The notes: a model not told the origin generated them from the sequence alone. A DNA stretch of 64,000 bases from Burkholderia sp. HI2500 (GCF_002223055.1 NZ_NKFL01000007.1:806001-870000), one strand, 5' to 3'; counted from the first letter of the stretch, positions 1-10,404 are shown. Made by a program: numbers and translations.

Positions 1-1
1 C

Positions 2-1075
2 GCAACGACGTTCGAAGGCGCGCTCGCGCACCTGTGGTTCGACGTCGCGCCCGGCAGCGCCGCGCATCGCGCACACGAAGCGGCCATCGGCGCGCGGCTC
101 GCGGCGTTCGCCGATGCACTGGCGCCCGGGAGTGCCGCGCAATCCGTCGCCGCGGATCTCGGCGCGGCGGGTGTCGCGCCGGTGTTCGCGGCAGCGTCCG
201 GCCTGCTGCGCGGCTTCGACGACGTGACGGCCCGCATGCACGGCGACGCGCCGGACGACGCCGACCTCGACACGATGCTGCTGTGCGCGGCCGCCGCGCC
301 GTTCCTGCTGCACGCGGCGATCGAAGGCCGCCCGTTTGCCGCACGCCACGACTCGATCGGCGCATCGCTCGCCGGCACGTCGAACCAGGCGCAACGCATG
401 CTCGTGCTGACCGGCGCGACGCGCACCGATGCGCCGGCGCAAGCCGCGATGGACATGCTGCTCGTCGCATGGCACGCGGGCTTCGGCTACATCACGCCGA
501 CCGTGCTCGCACCGCGGGTCGCGATCGGCACCGGTGTCACGCTCACGCAGGCGATCGCGTCCGGTTTCCTCGCAAGCGGGCCGTCGCACGTCGGTGCGGC
601 GCTCGAAGCGATGCAGTGGCTCGCCGCGCTCGCGCAGTCGGTGCCGGGCGGCACCGGCGCACCGCCTGCCGCGCTCGACGCAACCGGGCGCGCAGCGATC
701 GACGCCACGCTCGACGCGAAACGCACGCTGTACGGCTTCGGCCATCCGCTGTTCGTCGCCGACCCGCGTCCGCCGCACATGCGCGCGCGGTTCGCGGCGC
801 GAGGCTTCGACGGCGCTTACGTGACGCTGTTCGACGCGTGCTGCGCGCAGGCCGATGCCCGCCGCTCGCTTCGGCCGAACATCGATTTCCTGACGGCCGC
901 GACGCTGCTCGAACTCGGTGTCGCCGCGCCGTCGTGGGGCGTCGGCGTCGGGCTCGGCGCGCGCATCGCGGCGATGGCCGCGCATGCGGTCGAGCGGCGT
1001 GGCCGCCCGGCTTTCGGCGTCAACAGCGCGACCGCGCGACGGCTGCTGGCCGCCGTGCCGGTCGGCTGGCTGTGA
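2..1075 (+). CDS. Citrate synthase-family enzyme (5' end outside window)
   Basis: An open frame enters from the left edge and gives 357 visible residues, so the start codon is not in the window. The translation has citrate synthase landmarks: an N-terminal TTFEGALAHLWFD stretch, GPSHVGAALEAM aligning with the usual GPLHGGANEAVM (first catalytic His, codon at 587), GFGHPLF followed by DPR (second catalytic His), and NIDF near the C-terminus (catalytic Asp). All three catalytic residues are therefore kept. Members of this fold condense an acyl-CoA with a 2-oxoacid or cleave citryl-CoA. The surrounding sequence is diverged from housekeeping GltA, and the neighbours are a methyltransferase, a dioxygenase and an exporter, so a role in specialised metabolism is inferred. 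The substrate cannot be told from sequence. Confidence 0.75.
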   Translation, partial: ATTFEGALAHLWFDVAPGSAAHRAHEAAIGARLAAFADALAPGSAAQSVAADLGAAGVAPVFAAASGLLRGFDDVTARMHGDAPDDADLDTMLLCAAAAPFLLHAAIEGRPFAARHDSIGASLAGTSNQAQRMLVLTGATRTDAPAQAAMDMLLVAWHAGFGYITPTVLAPRVAIGTGVTLTQAIASGFLASGPSHVGAALEAMQWLAALAQSVPGGTGAPPAALDATGRAAIDATLDAKRTLYGFGHPLFVADPRPPHMRARFAARGFDGAYVTLFDACCAQADARRSLRPNIDFLTAATLLELGVAAPSWGVGVGLGARIAAMAAHAVERRGRPAFGVNSATARRLLAAVPVGWL

Positions 1076-1110
1076 ACCCTCATCCCTCCGCACTCCGCAC
1101 AAGGACCGTC

Positions 1111-1773
1111 ATGCTGCTCAAGAACCTGCGCCCGGCGAACGACTACGATCGCTTCGCCACCGAAACGCTCGAACCGTGGGACCTGCTGTTCATCAGCCGC
1201 ATCCGCCAGCTCGCACGCGGGATGACGCCCGGCGTGATCGCCGACATCGGCACGGCCACCGGCGTCGTGCCGGTGCGGCTCGCGACCGACCCGGCGATGC
1301 GCGGCTGGCGCTACGTCGGCATCGACCTCGATCCGGCGATGCTCGACGAAGGCCGCCCGCGCATCCACGAACTCGACCTCGACGACACGATCGAGATGCG
1401 CGTCGGCGATGCGCTGGCACTCCCGTTCGACGACGGCACGCTGACGATGGCCGTCGGCCGCGCGACGCTGCACCACCTGCCGAACAAGGCATTGAGCCTC
1501 ACCGAGATGTATCGCGTGCTGGAGCCGGGCGGCATCGCGCTCGTGCACGACATGCGCCGCGACGCGCCGCAGCACCTGCTCGACCGCTTCACCGAGATGC
1601 GCGCCGCCGCCGACTATCCGCCGACCCACGTCGAGGAAAAGATCACGCTCGACGAAGCGCATGCGCTCGTCGCCGAAGCCGGTCTCGCGGCAGTCGCGTC
1701 GATCTACAGCCCGAGCGCCGGGCTCGGCGCGCTCGGCTTCGAGATCCTGCTGAAGAAACCGGCGCTGGCCTGA
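1111..1773 (+). CDS. Class I SAM-dependent methyltransferase
   Basis: This 220-residue protein has a Rossmann methyltransferase core. Motif I is VIADIGTATG (around residues 37-46, with Thr-Ala in place of one usual Gly), followed by an acidic strand end YVGIDLDPAML, then a motif II-like RVGDALALPFDDGT, and ATLHHL and RVLEPGG typical of the UbiE/methyltransf_11 group. The ATG at 1111 is chosen because AAGGA lies 7-8 bases upstream; the frame is open much further upstream, but that part overlaps the preceding gene. It starts 35 bases after the citrate synthase-like gene and ends directly before the dioxygenase, so the genes are probably co-transcribed. The methyl acceptor is unknown; a small molecule made by this cluster is inferred. 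Confidence 0.85.
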   Translation: MLLKNLRPANDYDRFATETLEPWDLLFISRIRQLARGMTPGVIADIGTATGVVPVRLATDPAMRGWRYVGIDLDPAMLDEGRPRIHELDLDDTIEMRVGDALALPFDDGTLTMAVGRATLHHLPNKALSLTEMYRVLEPGGIALVHDMRRDAPQHLLDRFTEMRAAADYPPTHVEEKITLDEAHALVAEAGLAAVASIYSPSAGLGALGFEILLKKPALA

Positions 1774-1776
1774 GTG

Positions 1777-2850
1777 ATGACCGACCTCGCCTTCCTCGCC
1801 GCGCACGCCGCCGCGCGGCTCGGCGCCGACGACGTGCACTGCGCGGCGGTCGCGCCCGGCGCGACGCTGCCGCTGTGCGTGACGCCGCGCAGCGCCGAAC
1901 TCGCGACCTCGCCGGAGATGTTCGTCGCGTGGTACCGCTCGCGGCTCGACACGATCGACACGCTGCTCGATGCGTGCGGCGCGCTGCTGTGGCGCGGCTT
2001 CGCGGTGCCCGACACCGCCGCGTTCGGCCAGCTCGGTGCGCTGTATCCGCCGCACGCGAACGGCTATACGGCCGGCGCCGCGCCGCGCAAGCAGATCGAC
2101 GGCCAGGTGTACGAGTCGACCCGCATGCCGCCGCCGTTCAAGATCGGGCTGCACCAGGAAATGGCCTACATGCCCGCGTTCCCGCGCCTCGTCGCGTTCT
2201 ATTGCCGGCAGCCGGCCGACGCGGGCGGCGAGACGCCGATCTGCGACATGCGCCGCGTGACGGCGCGCGTGCCGGCCGCGCTGCGCGAACGGTTCGCCGA
2301 GCGCGGCGTGATGTACCTGCGCAATTTCGCGGCGCCCGGCGCGCGCGCGGACGGCCTCGCCGCCCATCCGGGCATGCCGTTCGCCGAATACCACCGGCCG
2401 TGGGACGACGCGTTCGGCACGACCGAGCGCGACGAGGTCGAGCGGCTGTGCGCGGCGCGCGGCGTCGGCTGCCGCTGGCTCGACGACGGCAGCGTGACGG
2501 TGTCGCACGTCGGCAGCGCGCTGCGCACGCATCCGCGCACCGGCGAAACCGTGTGGTTCAACCAGGCGAGCGCGCAGCACCCGAACCCGCGCTCGATGGG
2601 CGAGCTCAGCTACCGCTACCTGCAACGCATGTACGGCGGGCGCGCAGCGTTCCCGTACGAGATCCGCTATGGCGACGGGTCGCCGATGCCGTTCGACGAT
2701 CTCGTCGCGATCTACGACGCGTTCGACGACGAGGAGCGCGCGTTCCCGTGGCAGGCCGGCGACGTGCTCGTCGTCGACAACATGCTGGTCGCGCACGGCC
2801 GCAACCCGTACCGGGGCGCGCGCGACACGCAGGTCATGCTGTTCGACTGA
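1777..2850 (+). CDS. TauD/TfdA-family Fe(II)/2-oxoglutarate-dependent dioxygenase
   Basis: The protein has 357 residues from ATG 1777; a GTG at 1774 is equally placed. The iron ligands are visible as HQE (His126, Glu128, an H-x-D/E pair) and a distal His in VAHGRNPYRGARD near residue 340, where the following Arg residues would hold 2-oxoglutarate. The sequence around the first ligands, GLHQEMAYMPAFPRLVAFYC, resembles the SyrP/clavaminate synthase-like branch of the family more than sulfonate-using TauD. Such enzymes hydroxylate or desaturate free or carrier-bound amino acids in natural product pathways. It follows the methyltransferase with no gap and precedes the ABC ATPase by 13 bases. The family call is firm; the substrate is unknown. 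Confidence 0.85.
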   Translation: MTDLAFLAAHAAARLGADDVHCAAVAPGATLPLCVTPRSAELATSPEMFVAWYRSRLDTIDTLLDACGALLWRGFAVPDTAAFGQLGALYPPHANGYTAGAAPRKQIDGQVYESTRMPPPFKIGLHQEMAYMPAFPRLVAFYCRQPADAGGETPICDMRRVTARVPAALRERFAERGVMYLRNFAAPGARADGLAAHPGMPFAEYHRPWDDAFGTTERDEVERLCAARGVGCRWLDDGSVTVSHVGSALRTHPRTGETVWFNQASAQHPNPRSMGELSYRYLQRMYGGRAAFPYEIRYGDGSPMPFDDLVAIYDAFDDEERAFPWQAGDVLVVDNMLVAHGRNPYRGARDTQVMLFD

Positions 2851-2863
2851 CAGGAAGCCGACG

Positions 2864-3877
2864 ATGAGCGATTCGTTCCTCGCCTCCGTGCGCGCGCTGT
2901 TCGGCCCGCACACCGCGTTCGACCGGCCGCTGCGTGCCGGCACGCAACCGCTGCCCGATGCGCACTCGCCCGGTGCGGCGCTCGGCGCGCGCGCGATCGA
3001 GGTCGCGGCCGGCGATTTCCGTTTTTCCGCGCGGCACGTGCGTTTCCGGCTCGGCGCAATCACCGCGATCGTCGGGCCGAACGGCTCCGGCAAGACCACG
3101 CTGCTCGAAACGCTGCTCGGCTTCCGGCGCGGCGGCACCGACGTGCGCGTGCTCGACGTGCCGGCCGCGCGCTTCATGCGCGATACGCCGTCGTTGCGGC
3201 GCATCGGCGCGCAACTGCAGAAGGTCGAGTATCCCGACCATCTCCGCGTGTCGGAGATCGTCGCGCTGCACCGCGCGATGTATGTGCGTGTGGACGCCGC
3301 GGTCACGGATGCACTCGGCATCGCCGAACTGCTCGACAAGCCGTGCCGCGCGCTGTCGAAGGGGCAGCGCCAGCGCATCGATCTCTACGTGGCGCTCGCG
3401 CACCGGCCGGAACTCGCCGTGCTCGACGAGCCGTTCACCGGCCTCGACCGTCGTTACGCGGGCGTCGTGATCGACCTGCTGCGCCACCGCGCGCGCGGCA
3501 CGAGCGTCGCGATGATCTGCCACGCCGAGGAAGAGCTGGCCGTCGTCGACGATCTCGTGTGGGTGCGCGACGGCGGCGTGCGCTACCAGGGCGACAAGGA
3601 CACGCTGCGCGCCGAGCTCGTCGGCGAGGCGCGCGCGGTCCTGCATTGCCGCGACGAAGCCGATGCGCGCGCGCTGCGCAACCGGCTCGCGGCGCTGCCG
3701 GGCGTGACCGGCGTGCGCGTGTCGGCCACACATGTCGTCGAGGTATTCGGCGACGCGACGCTGCATCCGAACGTGCACCGCATCGTCGGCGAACAGGGCA
3801 TCCAGCACCTCGCGCTCGCACCGAGCACGCCGGGCGACCTGCTGCGCCTCTGTACCGAGGGCCCCACCCATGACTAA
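2864..3877 (+). CDS. ABC transporter ATP-binding protein (ABC-2 exporter type)
   Basis: The 337-residue ATPase shows every nucleotide-binding motif: Walker A GPNGSGKT at residues 71-78, signature LSKGQ at 165-169, Walker B LAVLDEP at about 184-191, D-loop GLD, and H-loop His221. The first 50 residues are a non-standard N-terminal extension, and the last 100 residues form the C-terminal extension common in exporter ATPases. The ATG at 2864 is preceded by AGGA in caggaagccgacg. The coding end overlaps the permease start by 8 bases, so the two are translationally coupled. Together they should form an exporter, probably for the product of the upstream enzymes or for self-protection; this role is inferred from position. 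Confidence 0.9.
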   Translation: MSDSFLASVRALFGPHTAFDRPLRAGTQPLPDAHSPGAALGARAIEVAAGDFRFSARHVRFRLGAITAIVGPNGSGKTTLLETLLGFRRGGTDVRVLDVPAARFMRDTPSLRRIGAQLQKVEYPDHLRVSEIVALHRAMYVRVDAAVTDALGIAELLDKPCRALSKGQRQRIDLYVALAHRPELAVLDEPFTGLDRRYAGVVIDLLRHRARGTSVAMICHAEEELAVVDDLVWVRDGGVRYQGDKDTLRAELVGEARAVLHCRDEADARALRNRLAALPGVTGVRVSATHVVEVFGDATLHPNVHRIVGEQGIQHLALAPSTPGDLLRLCTEGPTHD

Positions 3878-4949
3878 GGTGTTCCTGATTCTCGTGCGCA
3901 ACGAGCTGCTCGGCTATCTGCGCAGCCGCTCGTCGCTGTTCTGGACGCTCGTGTTCCCGGTGTTCCTGCTGAGCGTGATGCTGTTCGCGTTCGGCGGATC
4001 GGGTTCGCTCGGCACAGCGGACATCGCGTTCGCCGTCCCCGGCGGCGCGACCCCGTACAGCCGCGCCTGCGAAGCGCAGATCGTCGACAGCCTCACGCAC
4101 AGCGACACGGTGAAGGCGACCTTCAACGGCCGCGGCGCGGCAGCCGATCGCGTGACCGTCGTGCTCGGCCACGACGAGCGCACGCCGGCGACGATCCGCT
4201 ACGACTTCAACGGCTCGCTCGCGGTCAAGGCCGCGTCGCGCGTCGTCGAGATCGCGCTCGCGCGCTGCGCCGCGCAGCGGCTCGGGCTGCCCGCCGCGCA
4301 GGCGCGCTTCGAGAACGCGGCGCCCGCGCGCCGCCCGTTCGACTATGGCGCGTTCTTCGCGACCGGCATTCTCGTGATGGCGTTCATGGCGATCGGCCTC
4401 AACTCGACGACGACCGCGATCGCGTCGCTGCGCGAGCGCAATACGTTCAAGCTGTACGTGTGCTTCCCGGTCTCGCGCGGCGTGTTCCTCGCCGCGCTGA
4501 TCGTCGCGCGGATGATCATGATGGCGCTGTCGGCGCTCGTGCTGTTGACCGTCGCGCGCGTCGCGTTCGGCATCGCGCTGCCGATCGCCACGCCCGACGG
4601 GCTGCGTGCATTGCCGATCGTGCTGCTCGGCGCGGCGATGGTGCTCAGCATCGGCGTGCTGCTCGCGAGCCGCGCCAGGTCGCTCGCCGCCGCCGAACTC
4701 GCGTGCAACGTCACCTACTACCCGCTGCTGTTCTTCAGCGACCTGACGATCCCGATGCACGACGCGCCGGCCTGGCTGAAGGCGGTGCTCGCGTTCCTGC
4801 CGACCAACCAGTTCGCGGTCGCGCTGCGCGGCGCGCTGGTCGACGGCGCCCCGTATGCGCAGCTCGCGCCGCAACTGCTCGGCATGACCGCGAGCACGGC
4901 GCTGTTCCTGTTCGCCGCCGCGCGGCTGTTCCGCTGGCACGACGCTTGA
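3870..4949 (+). CDS. ABC-2 type transporter permease
   Basis: This 359-residue integral membrane protein has the ABC-2 layout. A first membrane segment lies at about residues 20-42 (SSLFWTLVFPVFLLSVMLFAF), followed by a periplasmic domain of about 120 residues. Then come five hydrophobic segments with the family-typical ending LLFFSDLTIPM, a motif also seen in drug-exporter and NodJ-like permeases. Its start overlaps the ATPase gene by 8 bases. The open frame extends upstream, but only ATG 3870 gives the canonical N-terminus that runs into the first membrane segment. Confidence 0.88.
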   Translation: MTKVFLILVRNELLGYLRSRSSLFWTLVFPVFLLSVMLFAFGGSGSLGTADIAFAVPGGATPYSRACEAQIVDSLTHSDTVKATFNGRGAAADRVTVVLGHDERTPATIRYDFNGSLAVKAASRVVEIALARCAAQRLGLPAAQARFENAAPARRPFDYGAFFATGILVMAFMAIGLNSTTTAIASLRERNTFKLYVCFPVSRGVFLAALIVARMIMMALSALVLLTVARVAFGIALPIATPDGLRALPIVLLGAAMVLSIGVLLASRARSLAAAELACNVTYYPLLFFSDLTIPMHDAPAWLKAVLAFLPTNQFAVALRGALVDGAPYAQLAPQLLGMTASTALFLFAAARLFRWHDA

Positions 4950-5002
4950 CGCGTCGCCCGCTGTTTCGCTGTTTCGCTGTTTCGACGAAGGAGAATCCCC
5001 CG

Positions 5003-5545
5003 ATGAAATCGAGCAATCCCATCACCGACTACCTGCTGCACGCGAGCAACTTCCTGCCGGCGATCGTGTTCCTGTTCTACGGCCGGCTCGGCCCCGAGCA
5101 ACCGGACGTGCGCTGGACGCACGCGTTCCTGATCGGCGGCGTGCTCGCGCTCGTGCACGGCGCGTGGCTGATCCGCCGCGCGGACCGCAACAGCATCGCG
5201 ATCGGCGTCGACCTGTTCCTCGTGATCGGCGCGGTGCTCGCGCTCGTGTCGCCGACAGGTAGCCGTTTGTGGGGCGAAGAACTCGGGCCGGCGGCGATGC
5301 TCGTCTGCGTGCTGGTCGTCGGCATCGTGCATACCGCGTGGTCGGACGGCGGCTTCGTCGACGGCACGTTCGTCGACCACGCGCGCGCACGTTCGCTGTC
5401 GATCGTGCTGCTCGCGGTCACCGTCGTCGCGCTCGCGGTGTCGATCGCGATGCGCCACAGCCCGCTGTGGGGCGGCGTCGTGCCGCTGATCGCGCTAGTC
5501 GTCGTGCGCGGCCGCCTGCGCAAGCAGCTCGTGCGGGCCGGCTGA
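5003..5545 (+). CDS. Small polytopic membrane protein of unknown function
   Basis: The protein has 180 residues and about five or six hydrophobic segments, for example FLIGGVLALVHGAWLI, IGVDLFLVIGAVLALV, AAMLVCVLVVGIVHTAW and LSIVLLAVTVVALAVSIAM. I recognise no catalytic motif. Start ATG 5003 has a good ribosome binding site (AAGGAG about 10 bases upstream) after a 53-base gap that contains repeated ctgtttcg. It ends 2 bases before the FAD oxidase start, so it belongs to the same transcription unit. It could be an accessory transport subunit or a membrane-anchored partner of the pathway; nothing in the sequence decides this. Confidence 0.75.
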   Translation: MKSSNPITDYLLHASNFLPAIVFLFYGRLGPEQPDVRWTHAFLIGGVLALVHGAWLIRRADRNSIAIGVDLFLVIGAVLALVSPTGSRLWGEELGPAAMLVCVLVVGIVHTAWSDGGFVDGTFVDHARARSLSIVLLAVTVVALAVSIAMRHSPLWGGVVPLIALVVVRGRLRKQLVRAG

Positions 5546-5547
5546 CG

Positions 5548-6966
5548 ATGAGCGCGCTGCCCGACCGCGCCGCGCAGCGGCACGCGCTCGCCGCGACGCT
5601 CGGTGACGGCTGGCTCGACGGGGCATCTTCCGACGAGTGCGCTTCGTATGTAACGGATGTGACGCTCCACGGCGGCATCGCGCTCGGCGTCGCACGGCCG
5701 GGCTCGACCGCCGACACGAGCGCGCTCGCCCGAGTCGCCGTCGCGCACCGCATCGCGCTGGTCGCGCAGGGTGCGCGCACCGGGCTCGTCGGCGCCGCCG
5801 TGCCCGATCGCAGCGGCACGCAATGCGTGGTGTCGTTCGACCGGATGCGCGCGGTGCGCGCGTTCGACGCGGCGAATCGCAGCATCACGGTCGAGGCCGG
5901 CGTGCCGCTGTCGGACATCAACCGCGTGGCGGCCGAAGCCGGCCTCTGCCTGCCGATCGACCTCGGCAGCGATCCCACGGCCGGTGGCCTCGTCGGCGCG
6001 AACGCGGGCGGCAGCCGCCTGATCAAGTACGGCGACGTGCGCCGCAACGTGCTCGGCGTCGAAGTCGTGCTCGCCGACGCGGCGGGCACCGTGATCGACG
6101 CGCTCGCGCCGCTGCGCAAGCGCAACTCGGACTTCGACGTCACGCAGTGCTTCATCGGCGCGAACGGCGCCAACGGGCTCGTGACGGCCGTGTCGTTCGC
6201 GCTCGCGCCTGTAGAACGATCGTCGTGCGCCGCGTTCGTCGCGTTCGCGTCGTACGACGCGGCGCTCGCCGGCCTGCTCGCGTTCGAGCGCGCGTTCGGC
6301 GAGATGCTGTCGGCATTCGAATTCATGTCGGCTGCCGCCGTCGGCTGTGTCGCGAACGCGTATCCGGCGTCGCGTATTCCTTTCGAAGCCGACGCCGCCG
6401 CGTGCTATGCGCTCGTCGAGATCGCGACCGGGATGCCGGGGCTCGATGCACTGCTCGAGGAGCGCACGATTGCGACGCTCGATACGCTGGCGGGCGGACA
6501 CGTGGTGCTCGATGCGGCCTGCGCGCCGGCCGAACGGTTCTGGCGAATCCGCGACGCACTGCCGGCCGCGGTGGCGCAGGACGGCATCCCGCTGTCGTTC
6601 GACGTGTCGTTTCCGCGCGGGGCGCTGGCCGCGTTCGTCGCCGACGCCGAGCAGTGGATCGCGGCCGCGCATCCGTCGCTGCGCTGTCACACGTTCGGGC
6701 ATTTCGGCGACGGCGGCTGCCATCTCGTCGTGTCGATCCCGCACGCCTGTGCGGACCGCTACGGGCCGCTGCAGCAGGTGGCGCTGCGTGGCGCGCTGTA
6801 CGACCGCGTCGTGCGGGCGGGCGGCTGCTTCAGCGCCGAGCACGGCGTCGGGCCGGTCAACGTCGCGTACTACCGCAAGCATGTGCCGGCCGCCCAACGG
6901 CAGGTCGCCGCCGCCATCCAGCACGCCGTCGACCCGCTGGGTCTGATCGGGCGTGTCCGCTATTGA
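5548..6966 (+). CDS. FAD-linked oxidase (D-lactate / D-2-hydroxyglutarate dehydrogenase family)
   Basis: A 472-residue flavoprotein of the GlcD/DLD group. The PP-loop FAD-binding (FAD_binding_4) part shows VAQGARTGLVGAAVP near residues 72-86, then DLGSDPTAGGLVGANAGG near 141-158, which is the hallmark of this family. The C-terminal FAD-oxidase domain ends with HTFGHFGDGGCHLVV, matching the metal-binding HxxGHxGDGNxH region, and FSAEHGVGPVN. The family oxidises D-2-hydroxyacids to 2-oxoacids. A citrate synthase-like enzyme and a hydroxyacid oxidase in one operon suggest carbon-chain building from 2-oxoacids; that is inference. The start is 2 bases after the preceding stop. Confidence 0.88.
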   Translation: MSALPDRAAQRHALAATLGDGWLDGASSDECASYVTDVTLHGGIALGVARPGSTADTSALARVAVAHRIALVAQGARTGLVGAAVPDRSGTQCVVSFDRMRAVRAFDAANRSITVEAGVPLSDINRVAAEAGLCLPIDLGSDPTAGGLVGANAGGSRLIKYGDVRRNVLGVEVVLADAAGTVIDALAPLRKRNSDFDVTQCFIGANGANGLVTAVSFALAPVERSSCAAFVAFASYDAALAGLLAFERAFGEMLSAFEFMSAAAVGCVANAYPASRIPFEADAAACYALVEIATGMPGLDALLEERTIATLDTLAGGHVVLDAACAPAERFWRIRDALPAAVAQDGIPLSFDVSFPRGALAAFVADAEQWIAAAHPSLRCHTFGHFGDGGCHLVVSIPHACADRYGPLQQVALRGALYDRVVRAGGCFSAEHGVGPVNVAYYRKHVPAAQRQVAAAIQHAVDPLGLIGRVRY

Positions 6967-6998
6967 TGCGCCGACAAGCGGCGCCACGGAGAATTCGC

Positions 6999-7241
6999 AT
7001 GGTCCTTCGACACCCGCCCGGCCCGGGTACCGTTTCCGAACCGGATGACGAACCGCCTTTGTCCGGCATTCCGGCCACGCTGCCCGACTCGGGGGTCGTG
7101 GTCAACGTGCGAGGCGTGGCGTACGTCATCCAGCTGCCGCCGCGCGATCATGCGCGCCCGGCGCTGTGGCGCGAGTTGGCGGACTGGCGTGACGACCGGT
7201 CGGCGGGCGGTAACGGCGAGCCGGAGGCGCGGCAGGATTGA
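6999..7241 (+). CDS. Short hypothetical protein at the end of the exporter cluster
   Basis: This 80-residue reading frame starts at ATG 6999 behind CGGAGA; an alternative ATG at 6966 overlaps the stop of the FAD oxidase. The middle, VVVNVRGVAYVIQLPPRDHARPALWRELADWRDD, has coherent beta-like then helical composition and high G/C at third positions, so it is probably real. The shape (an unstructured proline-rich N-terminus, a compact core, a charged tail) resembles a small accessory or carrier-like protein, but there is no phosphopantetheine Ser motif or other recognisable site. Function unknown. Confidence 0.55.
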   Translation: MVLRHPPGPGTVSEPDDEPPLSGIPATLPDSGVVVNVRGVAYVIQLPPRDHARPALWRELADWRDDRSAGGNGEPEARQD

Positions 7242-7349
7242 GCGTTGATGTGCGCTCCGGTGCCTTGAAAGGCCACCGCAGAAACGACCACGGCGCCGGA
7301 CAACCTCGGTCGTCCGGCACCGCGTCGGGCGAAGCACGCGATTCGAAAA

Positions 7350-8702
7350 TCAGAACACCGCGTGCCCGCTGATCAGGCTCGGCAGCCAGGTCGAGAAGAA
7401 CGGCAGGTAGGTGACGATGTTGATCGCACTGAAGATCGCGAGGTAGTACGGCCACGCCATCTTCGTGGTCTCGCCGATCGACACGTTGCCGATCGCGCAG
7501 CCGACGAACTGCACCGAGCCGATCGGCGGATGCACGAGACCGAGCGAGCAGTTCAGCAGCAGCATGATCCCGAACTGCACCGGCCCGACGCCGCACGCCA
7601 TCGCGATCGGCAGGAACAGCGGCGTCGTGATCAGGATGTGCGCGGCCATGTCGACGAACGTGCCGAGGAACACCTGGATGATGTTGATGTACAGCAGCAT
7701 CAGCCACGGCGCGGCGGTCGACTGCTTCAGCAGCCCTTCGATCGCATCCGGAATCTCCAGGTACGACATCTGGAAGCGCAGCATGTTGGACACCGCGATC
7801 AGCAGCAGCACGACGCCCGTCGTGCGTGCCGCATGCGACAGCGCACGGCGCAGCTTCTCGGCCGTCAGCGTCCGGTAGACCACCGCGGTCAGCACGAGCG
7901 AGTACACGACGGCGATCGCGGCCGCTTCGGTCGCGGTCGCAATTCCCTTCGCGACGCACACGAGGATGATCGCGATCACCATCAGCCCGGGCACCGCGCC
8001 GACGAAGCTGCGCAGCACCGCATACCAGCCGGGGAACGCGGGCAGCGCGGACGAACCGTCTTCACGGCGCGGATAGCCGTGACGCACGGCCTGCCAGTAC
8101 GCGGCGGCCAGCACGAAGCCCATCACCCACAACACCGGCAGCAGCCCCGAGAACAGCAGGTCGCCGATCGACACGCCGCTCACCGGCTGGCCGTGCAGCA
8201 TCCCGGTGATGCCCTGCGCGGCGAACGCATAGATGATCATGTTGGTCGACGTCGGCATCAGCGCGCCGGCGAGCGACGCATGCGTCGTCACGTTGACCGC
8301 GTACGCGGCGCTGTAGCCTTCGCGCTTCATCAGCGGAATCACCACGCCGCCCATCGCCGACGTATCGGCGGTCGGCGAGCCCGACACGCCGCCGAACAGC
8401 GTACAGGCGACGACGTTCGCCATCCCGAGGCCGCCGCGGAAGTGGCCGACGGTCGCCTGCGCGAAGCGCAGGATCCGGTCCGCGATGCCGCCATGCAGCA
8501 TCAGTTCGCCGGAGAAGATGAAGAACGGCACCGCGAGAAACGAGAACGCATTCATTCCCGAGATCATCGCCTGCATCGCGGTCGCGATCGGCAAGCCTTC
8601 GACCAGATAGGTCAGCACGCAGGCGATGCCAAGCGCGAACGACACGGGCACGCCCAGCACGAGGAAAATCAGAAAACTGACGGACAGGATCGCGAGTTCC
8701 AT
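7350..8702 (-). CDS. dctM: TRAP transporter large permease (DctM family)
   Basis: This is the 450-residue, roughly 12-helix subunit of a tripartite ATP-independent periplasmic transporter. Diagnostic stretches are SFLAVPFFIFSGELM, the conserved LFGGVSGSPTADTSAMG (substrate/sodium region), SLAGALMPTSTNMIIYAF and the second-repeat region VHPPIGSVQFVGCAIG. It moves the substrate inward, coupled to a sodium gradient. It begins 4 bases after the stop of the small permease and is the last gene of a three-gene minus-strand operon. The length is normal for the family. Confidence 0.93.
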   Translation of the reverse strand: MELAILSVSFLIFLVLGVPVSFALGIACVLTYLVEGLPIATAMQAMISGMNAFSFLAVPFFIFSGELMLHGGIADRILRFAQATVGHFRGGLGMANVVACTLFGGVSGSPTADTSAMGGVVIPLMKREGYSAAYAVNVTTHASLAGALMPTSTNMIIYAFAAQGITGMLHGQPVSGVSIGDLLFSGLLPVLWVMGFVLAAAYWQAVRHGYPRREDGSSALPAFPGWYAVLRSFVGAVPGLMVIAIILVCVAKGIATATEAAAIAVVYSLVLTAVVYRTLTAEKLRRALSHAARTTGVVLLLIAVSNMLRFQMSYLEIPDAIEGLLKQSTAAPWLMLLYINIIQVFLGTFVDMAAHILITTPLFLPIAMACGVGPVQFGIMLLLNCSLGLVHPPIGSVQFVGCAIGNVSIGETTKMAWPYYLAIFSAINIVTYLPFFSTWLPSLISGHAVF

Positions 8703-8706
8703 GGCG

Positions 8707-10368
<1,662 letters not shown>

Positions 10369-10390
10369 GTGTTGACGCGAATGTACGTCG

Positions 10391-10404
10391 GTTAATCGTT
10401 TAAC
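10391..10404. promoter_or_regulatory. 14-bp inverted repeat upstream of the TRAP operon
   Basis: GTTAA-TCGT-TTAAC is a second perfect inverted repeat, 23 bases beyond the 17-bp palindrome. It may be a second regulator site; no cognate protein is evident. Confidence 0.3.

Noticed and set aside
817..3378. Minus-strand 853-codon frame across the biosynthetic cluster
   Set aside because: Arg/Ala/Val-rich translation without domains; it lies opposite three genes with clear catalytic motifs.
7292..7318. Hairpin between the exporter cluster and dctM as a bidirectional terminator
   Set aside because: Only a 7-base stem with a 10-base loop and no T-run on either side.
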